Of a stretch of 64,000 bases of DNA, positions 35,647-47,830 are shown one piece after another. The stretch spans positions 62,001 through 126,000 of the forward strand of contig JAGFNQ010005193.1 in the NCBI GenBank assembly GCA_024364735.1. The letters are read 5' to 3'. The notes below the pieces were generated by a model that worked only from the letters and a program-made list of their open reading frames with translations, did no database searches and had not been told where the DNA came from. The position numbers and the translations under genes are program-made. The first letter of the stretch is position 1, and each line of letters begins with the position of its first letter. This DNA is from Boesenbergia rotunda (taxonomy: Eukaryota; Streptophyta; Magnoliopsida; Zingiberales; Zingiberaceae).

Positions 35647-37687
35647 ATTCCCCCATACTTAAGCTTGAGCGTCTCGCGAAACTATTAAATAAGTATCCCC
35701 TAGATTCTTAAGCATAATTAGAAGCAAATGAAAAGAAATTACCTAAGGTTGTCTATTCTAAAAAATCTAAGCTCTATGGATTAGTATCTCGTCCTTAAAT
35801 CAACAACTTAGCTTTTTCATCCATCATGATTCATTGAGATGAATTTAACTCACTAGCCTTTCATGGGAAGTTTTGGTGGCTCTCTCCTTAAGTTCTAAGT
35901 TGATGATGGAAATGGAGCTCACTCAAACACATATGCTTCTTGCACTACCATAGGCTTGCTTGTTATCTAATCTCCACCATTATTCATGATTAGGATCATC
36001 ATCTACAAAAACAATTGAAAACATGGAAAAGGGTAAGAAATGGAATAAAAGCCAAGAAAATGGAAAAATTTATGGAGTGGAAGACTTGAGTGCTCAAGAA
36101 TGTTTCCAATGTGCTTTGCCCTCTTTGCAGTCCTCTAGTAATATCAAAAAGTGTGGCGAAGTCAAACTTGAATAATTCCTTTGATTTGGATGAAGAAAAC
36201 CCTATTTGTTCAAATGTGCCAATTTGCTTTTGCGTGCCAACTTTGCTTGCTTCTCTTTTCTCATTCTTCTTTCTCTTCTTTCTTTCTTTCTTGTAAAGTC
36301 AGAAATGAAATGGAATAAAGCTTGGACTTGGATGAGAAAAATCAATCAGTTGGCTCACTTGCTTCATGGTGCCAAACTTCCAATTTTTGTGCCATTTTAT
36401 TTCTCTCTTTTTTTTCCTTCTTTTCTCAAACTATTTTTTTTTCTTTTTTTTTCTGTTCTCAAACCTAGTGATGGAGTCAACCTTCATTTGGAACACTTCG
36501 GACTAGTTAGCATCAGAATTTGTATCAGAAAAATCAGAAGTTATATCAGCAACTTGAGACATTTCTGCATTTGTTTCAACTTGATGATCTGCACTTCAAT
36601 TGCAGATTTGTACAGGTTGGTTTCAGATTTCTGCATCTTCTACTTCAGATTCTAGCTTTTCCTCAGCATCATTCGAATTTGGCTTGTATCATTCAGTAGC
36701 TCTCACTCGGCAGCAACAAATGCACTAGTTTCAGCCATTGTGTGCCATTTTTGACTCTGGCACAGCTTTTTCTTCTTTGATTTCAGATCTGCCCAGCTAC
36801 AATTCAACATTAAGCAAGATGTGTTTGATTTCTAAACAAAGAACAGCTGCAAGTCCAATGCATTCTGATCAAAACATGCTATCCAAAGAATTTATTCCTT
36901 CAATAGCACAACCTTGTAGCAAGATGTGTTTTCAGATTTTTTTTTCTTCTGTTTTTTTTTCTTCGGCCGAATTCACAATGGCACAATCTTGCTTAGATCT
37001 TCAACTTATTGCTTGACTTCTTCCGGAATTTGGCTTCAATTACATATTTATGTGCCACTTGGACTTTGGCACAAAAATTCTTCTTCTTCAACCGAATTGA
37101 GCTTGGCACAAAAAAAAATTTCTTGACATAAAAATGCCTCTTCGATAATAAAACACTAGTCACTCCCCCACACTTAAATCTTTGTCCGTCTCGGGCAAAA
37201 TAGTATTAAGAAACATTCCAAACAAACAAGCCCATAGAAAAGTGGGGTTAAGAGTAGGAAATAGGAAAGACAAATAGAATAGACATGATTTTTGCCAAAA
37301 TTTGATATGGGAAAGAAACAAACTGAAATATGGCATAGATGTGATCCAATCATTGAAATATGATTTTGAAAGAACCTAAGCAAGTTCTAGAGTATAATAA
37401 CATATGTGTATCACAAATATAAGGCTAATTCTCACTAGGCAAAAATAATTCATCTCAAGTCCTAAATTAAGAATCTAAAGCAAAGTAGTACTCAAGCATC
37501 CAAGATTTCACCCATTAGCTCAAACCCTAAGTTTTAACAACCAAATTTAATTTATTTTCCAAGAGATTCTAAAATTCTATGGAGATAACCTAGAGGGATA
37601 CATTTATTCCTACTTATGAAGAAAACGTGCCAAAAGAACTAGCATGCATTTATTTACAAGGACTCAATTTAAAAGAAAATCCTACTT
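35647..37687 (-). other. Non-coding 3' interior of the Athila-like element
   Basis: It lies between the polypurine tract and the repeat-peptide region. The plus strand is T-rich, with runs near 36260-36460 and 36936-36960, and CTTCTT/CACTT words recur. Short open frames (for example 36206-36655, 36738-37016) are low complexity and show no domain. A duplicated motif, ACTCCCCCACACTTAAA near 37161 and CTCCCCCACACTTAAAC near 37817, resembles the polypurine tract complement and may mark earlier tract copies. Confidence 0.6.
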
Positions 37688-38590
37688 CTAGAAAGCATAA
37701 AAATGAAGGAAAATGCAAGAAGAACAATCTCCCCTTATTTCTGGTGGACGGAGTCTATCCAGAAGTAGCCTCCATCGTGGTAGTGGAGGAACATGGGTGG
37801 CTGGGAGAATTAGGACTCCCCCACACTTAAACTTCACAAAAATTTGCTCAGGTGGCCGCAGGCGATTTAGGTATAGGACCCATGTAAGAGGTGGAATGCT
37901 TTGAATTAGAGTAAAATCAACTCCTCCTTCTTGATGCCTTTTGAAAATTCTTCCAGGAGGCTGGAGTCTGTTCAGATGGAGCACCCACTCCAGAAGTCTT
38001 CTAGACCCTGCAAAACAATGTAATACCTCTCTCAAGCGTGCATGGTACAAATGAAATAAAATAATATCAGTCTCTGCATGAAATGTATCCAAAACTGCAT
38101 CATATCCAATAAAATCAAATTCTGATATCTCAATGAATTTTTCATAAGTAATATCCTCCAAAGGTATATCAAGAAACTTATCACACCCCATGAAATCAAC
38201 TTTTGGCACATCAATAGTATTTTCACAATTATTTTCTATCAAGGATGTATCAAGCAGTGTGTCACAGCCAATGAAATCAATCTCAGATACCTCCATATGT
38301 TTTTCACATTCAACCTCAACATAAGATATAGCAAGAGATTCATCAAAATAAATAACATCAATTTCAGGCACTTCTAAAAATTTTACACAATTCATATCCA
38401 CAAAAGATGTATCAAGAAATTCATCATAACAAACAACATCAAATAATGCATCACAACCAAGGAAATCAATTTTTGGTACCTCTATTGGATTTGCACAAAC
38501 AATTTCTACACAAGGTATATCAATAAATTCATCATAACCAATAAAGTCAGCACTAGGTACCTCACTGAATTTTTCTGAACAAAAAGGAGA
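37688..38590 (-). pseudogene. Repeat-peptide frame in the Athila-like element (IDFIGCD repeats)
   Basis: Minus strand. About six units of 30-35 residues repeat the theme E-V-P/S-x-I-D-F-I-G-C/Y-D-x-x-L-D-T, for example VPKIDFLGCDALFD, VSEIDFIGCDTLLDT, VPKVDFMGCDKFLDI, ISEFDFIGYDAVLDT. The frame is open from 38401 to 37688 and the repeats reach upstream to about 38580. After the acidic repeats come three copies of a second motif (WVLHLNRLQPPGRIF, WVLYLNRLRPPEQIF, RWRLLLDRLRPPEIR). I do not recognise a family. It may be an accessory protein of the element or the decayed product of DNA-level tandem duplication. Whether it is translated is unknown. Confidence 0.5.
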
Positions 38591-38628
38591 AATACTTACC
38601 TGAGCGTGCTGAAGAATACCTGCAGGTT

Positions 38629-39984
38629 CTACAAGAGTAGTGTATCCATGCCCTCCTCCTGGTCAAGTACATGCTCCTCTTCAGCCTCTAGCTCCGGTGG
38701 ACACTCAACTAAAACAGGTGATCCTTGGGTTCTTGCTTCCACCATGCAAGTCCCTACACTTTCTGGTTCATCCTCTGAATCTTCTAATGTATCCATCACT
38801 GTTGGTGGTCCCTGGGGCTTAGTGCAATCCCCTACACCTGTAGAATCGTCTTCTATGCATGCTCCTTCTGTAATATCTGCAACAACAATATCAGAAAAAT
38901 TAGGATCATCAATAATACTATCATCACAAAATAAAAGATTAGAATGGTCCTGTAGAGCTTCAGTTTCTTCTCCTTGAACTGAAAAATTTGGAAATGGATT
39001 TTGAATAGGAATCTCCGGAGGAATGCATGCTGTAGGTGCCTTATATTTGATGATTTCTTCTTCTTCTTCCACTAAATTTGCAAGATCACTTGAAAAAGGA
39101 CTTGGCCATGCACTAGGGTCACCTTGAACTGATATAAAACCAACTCCGAGGCTCTCAGAATTAAGAGTATCTTGAGAATATAACTGTTCTGATCTTTGGG
39201 CTTTTATCTGATTCAAATCACTAGCCAATTGTCCCATTTGCCTTCTGAGGTTTTGAATTCTTTGTTGCACAATTTCCCCAAACCTTTGTTGTTGAGCCTC
39301 AAGCTCTTGTTGGTCTTGAAAAGTAACATAAGGCTGCTGAAGACCAAGAGTAGGCTGTGCATGCTAAAATGGAAACTGTGGGGGCTGATCAAATGGTTGC
39401 ACAGGTTGATTAAACTGCTGAAAATTTGGTTCACAAGTTGGTGGAGATTGCTGAAAATTGTAGCCCTGGAATTCTTGGATCTGAGGTTGAAATTGTGGTG
39501 GTGAAAACTGAATTTGAGTGGGCTGAAAATTCTGGTTTTGAAACTGAAAATTTGGATCGTATGACTGTGAATATTGAAGAGGTTGATGAAAATTCTGTAT
39601 AGGTTGGAATTCTTGCTGCCATGGCTGAGGTTGAGGTTGAAATTAATTATTTCCTTGCTGAAAACTTACAAAAGGCTGCTGGAAATTTTAGTTAAGATGC
39701 TGAAAATCTTGCTGAAATTGCTGACATGGCTGCTGGTATTGTTGTGGGTGCTGGAATTGTTGTAATGGTGGCTGAAAAAACTGGTTTGGTTGAACTTGAT
39801 GGAATGGTGGTTGCTGAAAATTCTGATTATCTAAACACCCTTGCTGAAACTGAAAGCTTGGTTGCTGAAAATTCAAATGGGATTGCTGAAAAGCTTGGTT
39901 TTGCTGCTGAAATTGCTGACATGGCTGATGGTAAGTAGATGAATCACTGTTGTGTCTTAGTTGGGAATTCCAGTGCTTAAACAC
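38629..39984 (-). pseudogene. Gag-like frame of the Athila-like element, Gln/Phe-rich
   Basis: Reading leftward from 39984 the frame is Gln/Phe-rich (FQQPSFQFQQGCLDNQNFQQ and similar). It continues in one frame past three in-frame stops (TAA 39690-39688, a second TAA nearby, and a TAG near 39364) into IVQQRIQNLRRQMGQLASDL, which resembles the IxNLExQxGQLA motif of Athila-type gag. An acidic tail ends in EEEHVLDQEEGMDTLLL. The uniform frame with three stops shows a recently coding gag-like protein that is now dead. The zinc knuckle of a normal gag was not seen. Confidence 0.65.
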
Positions 39985-40180
39985 ATATTTTTAACCCCAC
40001 CAGTGCATCTTTGAGCTCTGTATACTCCTCTGGTGAAAACATTTTGATCTTGCAGCCCTGTCACAAATCAAACAAGAAAAATGACAGCAACCGTATACAA
40101 AAGATAAAGGAAAATAAAATAGAATCAAATGATATGCTCAAAAGCACACAAGCAAAAATCAAACAAATCAACTAGTTGCT

Positions 40181-40198
40181 TCCCCGGCAACGGCGCCA
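40181..40198 (-). promoter_or_regulatory. Primer-binding site of the Athila-like element
   Basis: Minus strand TGGCGCCGTTGCCGGGGA, complementary to the 3' end of plant tRNA-Asp, six bases from the LTR end at 40205. It fixes the orientation and the LTR boundary. Confidence 0.88.
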
Positions 40199-40204
40199 AA
40201 AATT

Positions 40205-43109
40205 TGATGGACCCGAGATATGTGTCACGAATGTGGGTCTCAAATTTAGAATATGTATAAATGCTGGAAACCCTTTTTGCAATCAAAATATGAAAACGTA
40301 GTAAAGAGGCCACAGGTCGTATTTTTCCTCGGGACTAGTTGAGGTTGTTCGATTCGATGCTTGTGTTTATGTGTCGTTAATATTTCTGGGGTTTCAAATT
40401 AATTCTGGGTTTGGGTTCAATTATAAACGGAAATGCAATGCAAAGAAAGTAAACTCAACTAATGAACTGATAAGTCAAATGCAACCAATGAATCCAACTC
40501 AACTAATGTTGAATTTAATCTACTAACGTAAAGTATCCAAATTTGGAATCGAATCTGAATTAAATTGCAAGGTTCACTACAGTATTAATGGACTTCAGAA
40601 ATTACAACATCCAATCCGACACATTCACTTGGCACAATTGAAGCAATTTGATGTGCAAGGTAAACAGCTTATGTGCAAATATTCACTACAACTCAGAAAT
40701 GGTCCAAGTTCAAATGCAACTGATTTCAATTACAGCAATGCACTAAACAGTAAGTTGAATCTTGATGTAAGGCAGTGCTGCACTTGTCTTGATACATCCT
40801 GCAGCAAATTTCAGCAACTTGGCACGCAAGGGAAACTGAATTTGCCGAAATTGTTACTAAACTGCAGCACTAGAAACTGATATAAAGCAAATGAAATGGA
40901 GCAAGCAAATCAAATGCAGAATTCAGCAACTAATGGATTCGGAAATGAATGAATGTGAAGCACAAATAATTTAAAACTGCAGAGATTAAAACTAAATGGC
41001 AGGATGAGCATTCAAGAATGCAGAAATGAGGACTAAACACTGATCCACTAGCAACACACGCAAGGCAAAAATGATGTGCAGGAATGCAGTGATGGAGTTT
41101 AGAAATGTTCTTGATGCAGAAGTGAATTGCAAGAGTGCAGAAATGAAGTCAAACCTTCAGAATTCGAATGCAGCTTTAGAAAGCACAGCTATAAACCAAT
41201 TGATGCGCAGGGATGAGTAATTAAATTCAGAACTAGAAAACCAATCAACTTAGACGGAAACTGGATGCAAAAATGGTGCACAGAAATGCAGAAATTCAGC
41301 CACTAACGCAAAACAACAAAGCAATTCGGAATCGAGTGCACAATTTTAGTTTTTATGTGAAATTCAGATGAGTTAGTATTTGATTGACACGAATTCAAAA
41401 CCACTTTAGTGACACAAGGACTGATGCTCAGGAACATATCATGTGCAGAGCTGAAAACTGAAAACAGGGGAATGATACGCATGAGGTGGAAACTGAGCTA
41501 ACTTGACACGATTTCAGAAACATTACACTGAGGATTCAAGAATTAAAGTTGAATGGCTGAATTCGAAGCTGAAATGCAGAAAGAAAAATTGAAACGCAGC
41601 ATGTGTAGGAATTGCAGGAACACCAAACTGAACAAAATTCGAAAATGAAACTAAAAGTGAAACAACTTAACTCAACTAAACTAACACACTAGATGTGAAA
41701 TAAACTAAAGAATACAGAGGTAAAGTGGATTTGCAGAAAAGAAACTGGCACGCAGCTGAAAATCTGATACACAAGGTGCAAAAAATTGATACGCAGCTTG
41801 ACTAAATTCAGAATTGAATTGCAGCGAAACAAACTGAAATTAAAAACAATTATCAACTAAACAAGCTTCCCAAACTACTTAACTTGAAGATTTAAAACCT
41901 AATTAAGCTAAACAATTCAGAAAACCAACTCAAACATGCTGATACAGAAATTTCAGAAACAGAATTCGTGGCAGAAATTACAGCTACTGCAAAAACAGAA
42001 AATTCACAAAAAAAACTACTCCTCAACCCTTCCCGAGCTCAAGAATTCCTTGTTCGTCACGCAAGGGCAAGCCAAGAACCCCTTCGGCTCCACAAATCTC
42101 TGGAAGTAAGCTTCAAATCTCGACTCTGCTCAAACTATACCAGCTGGGAGAATTCCAATCCGAACTCTTCGATCTTAGTTTAATGGGTTGCGATGATGAT
42201 TTGGAGATGCTCTGAGCTCACCTGAGAACCCCTACAAGTGGCTCAGATCATCGGAAATGGATCGTGGATGAGGATCGAGTGATCGGACCACAAAGCTGCC
42301 GAAACCCTCAAACAACTCTGTCCGGTGCCAAATTGAGCTGAATTTTCAACCGAAGCTACCTCCAATGATCCAAATCTTGATCTAGGATTGAAGTTGAGGG
42401 GTCGCGCCTTCAAAACTAAGAAATTTGCAAAAGAAACGAAGAAGAACGATGAAGAACGAACTGTTGCGGCGAAGACGCGACGAGCTGAAGAGCTGGGAAA
42501 TTTTCCTTAAGTAATTAGCATTGGACGGCTCAGATTGATTTGAGGAAATCCAACGGCTGATCTTGCTCTAATTTGAGCCAAATTTTGAGGATGTTGATCA
42601 GGGGTCAGGATCGGCCTCGTGGTAGCTCGGATCCTCCAGATTTGCAACGGATGGTCCAGATCAACCCAATCTTTGAATGGACGATCTAGATCCCTCCGAG
42701 CTTGATCTAACGGTTGAATGAGCTCTGATTAGGATGAAACCTTCAGATCATGATCAGAGTGCTTGATCAACCCTAACCCTAGCTCGGATTGCTTCAGATG
42801 GTCCCGGATGGCTCAGATCTAGCCGCTTTTGAATCGGACGGCCCGGATTATTCCGAAGCTTGATAATTCGATCCGGTTCCACTTCCGACTCAAGTTTGAC
42901 CCAGTATGCCCTAGATCCATGAACCTTTCATGCCTACAAAAATAGATAAATAATTTAGTGGCTAAATAATCCAAATATGTGTAAATTGCAATTAAGTCCA
43001 AAATAAGAGAAAGTTCTAAAACCTAGGGTAAAATCACAATTAAGCAAGCAAAACATGGGTTAAACATGGATTTTAGCAATTAAAATGATTAACAAAATGG
43101 TACTTATCA
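40205..43109 (-). repeat. 5' LTR of the Athila-like element, about 2.9 kb
   Basis: Ends TGAT and ATCA on the plus strand (TGATGGACCC at 40205, GGTACTTATCA at 43109). Its right 1.74 kb is repeated at 33923-35646. The LTR holds many CAGAAATG/GAATTCAGAA words and no protein. Confidence 0.88.
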
Positions 43110-43882
43110 ATTACTCGGTCGGGCAAGCCCAGTCAGGACTACTCAGCCGGGCTGAGGTAAAAAACACGGGTTAAGTTCCCTGGTGAAAGGGGAATAACAG
43201 AGGTATTCGAGTCCTCCCGGTCGGGCTCTGTCGGTCGGGACCTCCTGGGCGGTCGTGCCCGGTCAGGAATTCCTTGACCCAATGGCTTACATATCCTGCC
43301 AACCCCTCCATAAGATGTCTATCTTGCCTGATTGACCACCCTTACTCAGTCAGCTTAACTTTGGTAGGTTTACAGCTACTCGATAGGAGCCCGAGTGATC
43401 GAGCGACCGCATTACTCGAATGAGTTAGCTGTGATCAGACTGCCAACAGCTATATGATCTTCCCAAATCTTTCCATTATGAGGGCAGGATTTAACATAAT
43501 CATGACCTGACAGAGCTGCAAAACATTAATGAGGGTCAGAGGAGACAAATTGGACAGGTTGTCAGGTGATTGTGGCAGTCTCATATAACAACTAAGGCTA
43601 TCATTAGTCCAGTCTGTCAACTGACCAGCTTTTAATGAGACAGGACAGATCTGACAAGACAGAGGATTTCCCCTCCCCTATATAAACCCCACTTGAAGCT
43701 CCAAGGGGGAGGGGGGGGAGGTTTCAGTATTTGAAATCTTACCTCTACCTTTGTGCTCTTATTTTTGGTCCGAGATGAGTCACCCTTGTCCTATCGAATT
43801 CTCAGACCCGACCCCGACTCTCCTATTATCGCAATCGAAGTTATCTTTATCAGACCGAGTCATCCGAGTGAGAATTTTCTTT
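43110..43882 (+). repeat. LTR-like fragment of another retrotransposon
   Basis: A TATA box (CCCTATATAAACCCC, about 43674-43688) is followed about 190 bp later by an end in TATCGACA at about 43881. The 5' part has repeated CGGTCGGG and CCCGGTCGGG words. The left end is missing, presumably because the Athila-like element inserted into it and the far flank was deleted. It is not similar to the Tat LTRs by eye. LTR identity is inference from TATA position and CA end. Confidence 0.4.
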
Positions 43883-43888
43883 ACTTAT

Positions 43889-43895
43889 CGACAGG

Positions 43896-43941
<46 letters not shown>
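43889..43941. repeat. TA dinucleotide microsatellite
   Basis: Long uninterrupted TA run next to the LTR-like fragment. Open frames across it are spurious. Confidence 0.92.
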
Positions 43942-43946
<5 letters not shown>

Positions 43947-44699
43947 AAAGTCAAGTTTTAGACTAGCTACATCGCACTCCACTCCCACGTGATTAGCCTC
44001 GGTGCCTCTCTTCTATTCGTCCGTTTGCACCACTCACTGTCGCTCTGACGTATAAGTATAATCTGATATTATTCCCACTCAAGCATCATTCTCCCTCTCA
44101 TCCTATTTCCCAAAGAAATCCGTTGGCCACGATGCCCTGCACCCACCGGAAAGCGATCCCGCAATCAATCAGAGCTGCTCCTGCTGCATGCCTCATGAGA
44201 TTCCAGAAGCGAGGGAGGGCCCCGTCCGCCCCCGTCCCGTCCGCTGCAGCCCAGACTAGGCGCACTGGGCCCGATTTGGCTCCGAGCGACGACGGAGCCC
44301 TCCCGCTGGCCCATGTGCCGACAGTCATCACCAAACCTGGACCCGCAACGGGACACGCGGATCGCTTTCTCCCCGCCTCCTGCTTCGCCGATCCCCTCCC
44401 TCCTCAACCGTCGACACGCGCACATCCCACCCCCACTTCGTTCGATCGTAGGCCGAAGAGGGCCGAAGAGGGTTCGGTGGGCGTGGGGTCCGCGAGTTGT
44501 CGAACGATACACAGAACGTGGACTACAAGGGCTGAGCGACACCCACGCAGCGCGCTGTCGCTGTCGGTGGCCTTATCCCTCTCTCAACATGCATTAACAC
44601 TTGTGCTAAAATTAATAAGTCTGAGTTACAAATATCAGGAGAACAGATCTTCTGTCTCAAAATTTTCTTTATTCTCGTATCTTAATTCGTTGACGATAA
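43942..44699. other. GC-rich stretch of unknown nature
   Basis: 44110-44560 is far more GC-rich than its surroundings and stays open for 270 codons on the plus strand (44123-44935) and 125 on the minus strand. The plus frame is Pro/Arg/Ala/Ser-rich with no recognisable domain and runs on into the MITE-like copy at 44.7 kb, which argues against a real protein. It could be the decayed first exon and CpG-rich leader of a lost gene. Confidence 0.35.
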
Positions 44700-44910
44700 C
44701 TGACGAGTCCTTTGATCGTCGATCGGACACTACCGACGATCTTCAACCGCTGTCCCGAATAAAACTATATCCTAGGGGTACGGCGAATCCGTCGGGGATC
44801 GTCGTAATTGCGATCTCGTCGGATTCACCGTCGAATCTGGTGAGATCGCAATTGTGTCGATCTCGACCGATTCAGTGTTCTCCGAAGATATCGTCTGATT
44901 CGGGACGACG
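44700..44910 (+). mobile_element. MITE family, copy 2
   Basis: It shares the core GTCCCGAATAAAACTATA, GGGGTACGGCGAATCCGTCG and GGGATCG with copies at 18.1 and 47.9 kb. It also has its own inverted segments: GATCGTCGTAATTGCGATCT against AGATCGCAATTG, and GTCGGATTCACCG against CGGCGAATCCG. The outer inverted repeats seen in copies 1 and 3 are not clear here. Confidence 0.5.
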
Positions 44911-46640
44911 ATCAAAAATTAATGATAATGTTTGATTGGTAATAGGAGGACTCGCTGGTTATCACCAGAGAGTTGGGATATGAAAATAGAAAGAATCTCG
45001 GGACAGAGGATCCGTTTCAAATATTAGCACTTTGGAAATATTAATCAAGTACAGAAGTTAAAATTGGAACTATAAGAATTCAACCAGATTAATTGAAAGT
45101 ATCAGCCTGAAAGTGTGGTAACAAGGTTGATAACAATCTACGAAACTCATATTGGAATAAAAAGATTAAAAAAAAAGAAAGAAGAGAGAGAACAGATTCA
45201 AACCCAACAACCCACCAAAATGGCAGCCCACATGTTTAATAGGGGATTTAAACCTTGAAATTTGATTATATATATATATATAATATTTTTCGAATAAATT
45301 AAATTAATTTCGAAGATAATCGATCGAACCTAATAAAAAATTCCTATGGACAACCAATATAAATTCAGAAGTGTCGTACTATTGCACCTCTACCGTTCTT
45401 TCCGCCACTGTCTAAATTTGTCCACGTTACCTTACCACTACTTGGAAGATCAGATCAGATCAAACTAGACTTCTACCTTAACATATCAAACTTATATAAT
45501 ATTAAATTGCCTGAGTTTAACTTGTGACAGGCTTTGTTCTAGCCTGAGCCTAGCCTGTTCAATAATCTGGCCTGACCTGTGACCTATTTACAAAGCCTGT
45601 AATTTAATTTGATTTTTCAAATTACTTCTAATATATAAAATATAATAATTCAATTCGAATATTCGATTATCCAAAATACTAATTTAATAAATTAGCTAAA
45701 GATACCATAAATATATATGTTCCTTGCAAAGTAAATACACGCTAACCATTTATGATATGATGGCCAGTAAGGTGTAGATAAGTATTTGCTCGACGGAAGT
45801 CTAAGGATCAAAACTCTATTTTTACACTCTATTTTAACATTTGATAATTTATATAATATAATTTTAACAGGGTCAGGCTGGCCTGTCAAACTTCATAGGT
45901 TTTATATTGAGCATGAGCCTGACCTGATAAGAAAAACAGACTTTCAAAAGGATTTGATTATTATTTTATTTTTAAACAGGTCAGACCAGGCCAGGCCAGG
46001 CCACAGGCCCCTGATAGGCCGCCTGACCTATTTCCATCCCTAACCACTATAGCGTAAAGTCAGGTTTTTAATTATTGCGAAATGATTGATTTCGGTCGTA
46101 TATGCTATAATAATATGGTAGCTGACGGCTGTTGGAAAATTTTCGTAGGGTCGAACCGATTGAAAAATCTTATTAATTATTTTATAATAATACGGTAGCA
46201 ACCGACCGCTGCAATTTCATCGTCCTATAAACCGTTCCAGTTTTGAAACCAATACTTCGTTCGTGGCGTGACTCATGGGCTTTTCCTGTCACGTGTAGTA
46301 GACCTACAGCCCCATCCCAAGTTTCTCCAACAAATTTAACACCGATTTGTATTTGTTGTTGCTTCCTCTCGTTGCTTCCCTCCAACAAATCCAATTCAAT
46401 TTCTTCTTAAATTTGTTAGGAAAAAAAAAAATCTCGAGACTTTGAGACGTAGAGCTGTTATCGATGTGGCTTTGACATCTAAAGTGTGCAACGATGCAAT
46501 AATCATTTTCTGCACATTTTTCAAAATAATTCTGAAGCGGGGTGAGAACCCATTGCCTGACTTTGACTCACTACCATTGAAACAAGCAGAGTGTTGACGC
46601 GTCGTAACGGGAAATTTGGACGATTGCTTCCCATGGAGGA
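44911..46640. other. AT-rich spacer with a CCTGACC/AGGCC-rich repeat remnant
   Basis: No gene seen. 45520-46042 has recurring CAGGC, GGCCTGACCTG and AGGCCAGGCC words and ends in GACCTATTTCCATCCCTA, the kind of end found on hAT-like small elements. The matching left end is not found, so it is probably truncated. Short open frames here are not supported. Confidence 0.45.
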
Positions 46641-47379
46641 TTACACTACCTTGCAATCGATGGAGATATCCAAGCTCGAAGATTAACGTTGACTTGGTTG
46701 CTGCAAAATTGCCATGGTCCTGCTTACAATTAGTCGTCTCCTTTCCGGTTATCAATGGCTTCCGCCACGATCGACTCTCTGTGTGTTCTACTACCTCTCC
46801 TGCCCAGCTCAGAAATTAATTCCCCTGGGCTCCTTCCTAAAACCCAACACCGTCTCCGGCCGGCCGTCCCGCCGTCGGATTCTACCCGGAAGCCGCCGGC
46901 GGCTTCTACGTCGGAGCATGGTCGATCACCTCCCCAGGAAACTTCGTCGTGCTATGGACTTGGAACCGCGACGATCCGCCACTCGAGGGAAACTCCTCGA
47001 CGCTGAAGCTAATTATCTGATCGAGGTGTCGAGCTCGTGCAGAGCGAGGCCGAGGACGGCTCCGTCTTCCATGCCAGCAACGCCTGTGCTTATTCCGCCC
47101 GCATGCTCGATGCTGGCAACTTCGTTATCTACGACGACGACTCCAACGCCATTTGGGATACCGCGCAGTCGGCTAATCCAACCGACACGATCACATCGGA
47201 GCCAGTTTTCTATACCAATTTCGAGCTCGTTTCCAGCGTCTCCGGCACCAATCACTCGATCGGAAGACGTCGCCATGTTTCCGATTAACACTTCAGATGC
47301 CGGCGCGAACTGTTATTGGTTGATACGGGAATATCGTGGGTTCCTAGGATCTGAGGAGAAAGTAAAAATTGCGGGCTGA

Positions 47380-47830
47380 TAGGGCATTCCAAGGTCAACT
47401 GGGGTAATGGTTCTCCGCGCTGCCTCTCTCGATCCAATCGGATTGGCCAAGCAGACTGCAGACCTCGACGAGGAAACTATATATCCGATCGAACACCAGT
47501 TATGCATCCTTACATTATAGCACAACCGCCTGAAGTTAAGTATACGAGCTCCGATCGGATCTATCTGATACGTACTCCAATCGGATCAACTTGGTAAATA
47601 TGGTAACCCTTTCTCCAAATCCCAGCTCTGACAATGTCAGTCATCTCTTAAATACTTTGATTATCCCGGGCCTATTGTCGGCCCAATTGGCCCTCCGCCC
47701 AATATTGGCCCTCCCGTGAAGCCTGACAGGCTTATGGGCCTCCAAAGCCCATTAAGGACACGGTTCATAACAAGGCCGTGAGAAGCATGAGATGGGGTAT
47801 GAGCTTAAATACGTTGTACAGATACAATTA
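47380..47830. other. Unidentified insertion in the kinase pseudogene
   Basis: This DNA has no counterpart in the receptor-kinase family and lies between the lectin part and the MITE. CGATCGGAT/CAATCGGAT words and GGCCC/GGGCC words recur. No ends or duplications identified. Confidence 0.4.

Larger units (their letters stand above)
33923..43109 (-). mobile_element. Athila-like non-autonomous Ty3/gypsy element
   Basis: In minus orientation: 5' LTR 43109-40205 starting TGATAAGTACC; primer site 40198-40181 (TGGCGCCGTTGCCGGGGA, a tRNA-Asp type site typical of Athila-like elements); a broken gag-like frame (39984-38629); a region with repeated peptide units (38590-37688); 2 kb without coding; polypurine tract (TATGGGGGAAT, about 35660-35647); and a 3' LTR 35646-33923 that is truncated. 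The 4.5-kb interior has no protease, reverse transcriptase or integrase, so it depended on another element. The two LTR copies differ by only a few percent by eye, so it is rather young. Confidence 0.85.

Noticed and set aside
38606..39938. Plus-strand frames over the gag-like region (38606-38977, 39196-39504, 39726-39938)
   Set aside because: Low-complexity reverse shadows; the primer site, polypurine tract and gag-like motif all place coding on the minus strand.
33923..43109. Reading 33923-35646 and 41373-43109 as a plain segmental duplication
   Set aside because: Primer site, polypurine tract and TGAT/ATCA ends at the expected places show they are LTRs of one element.
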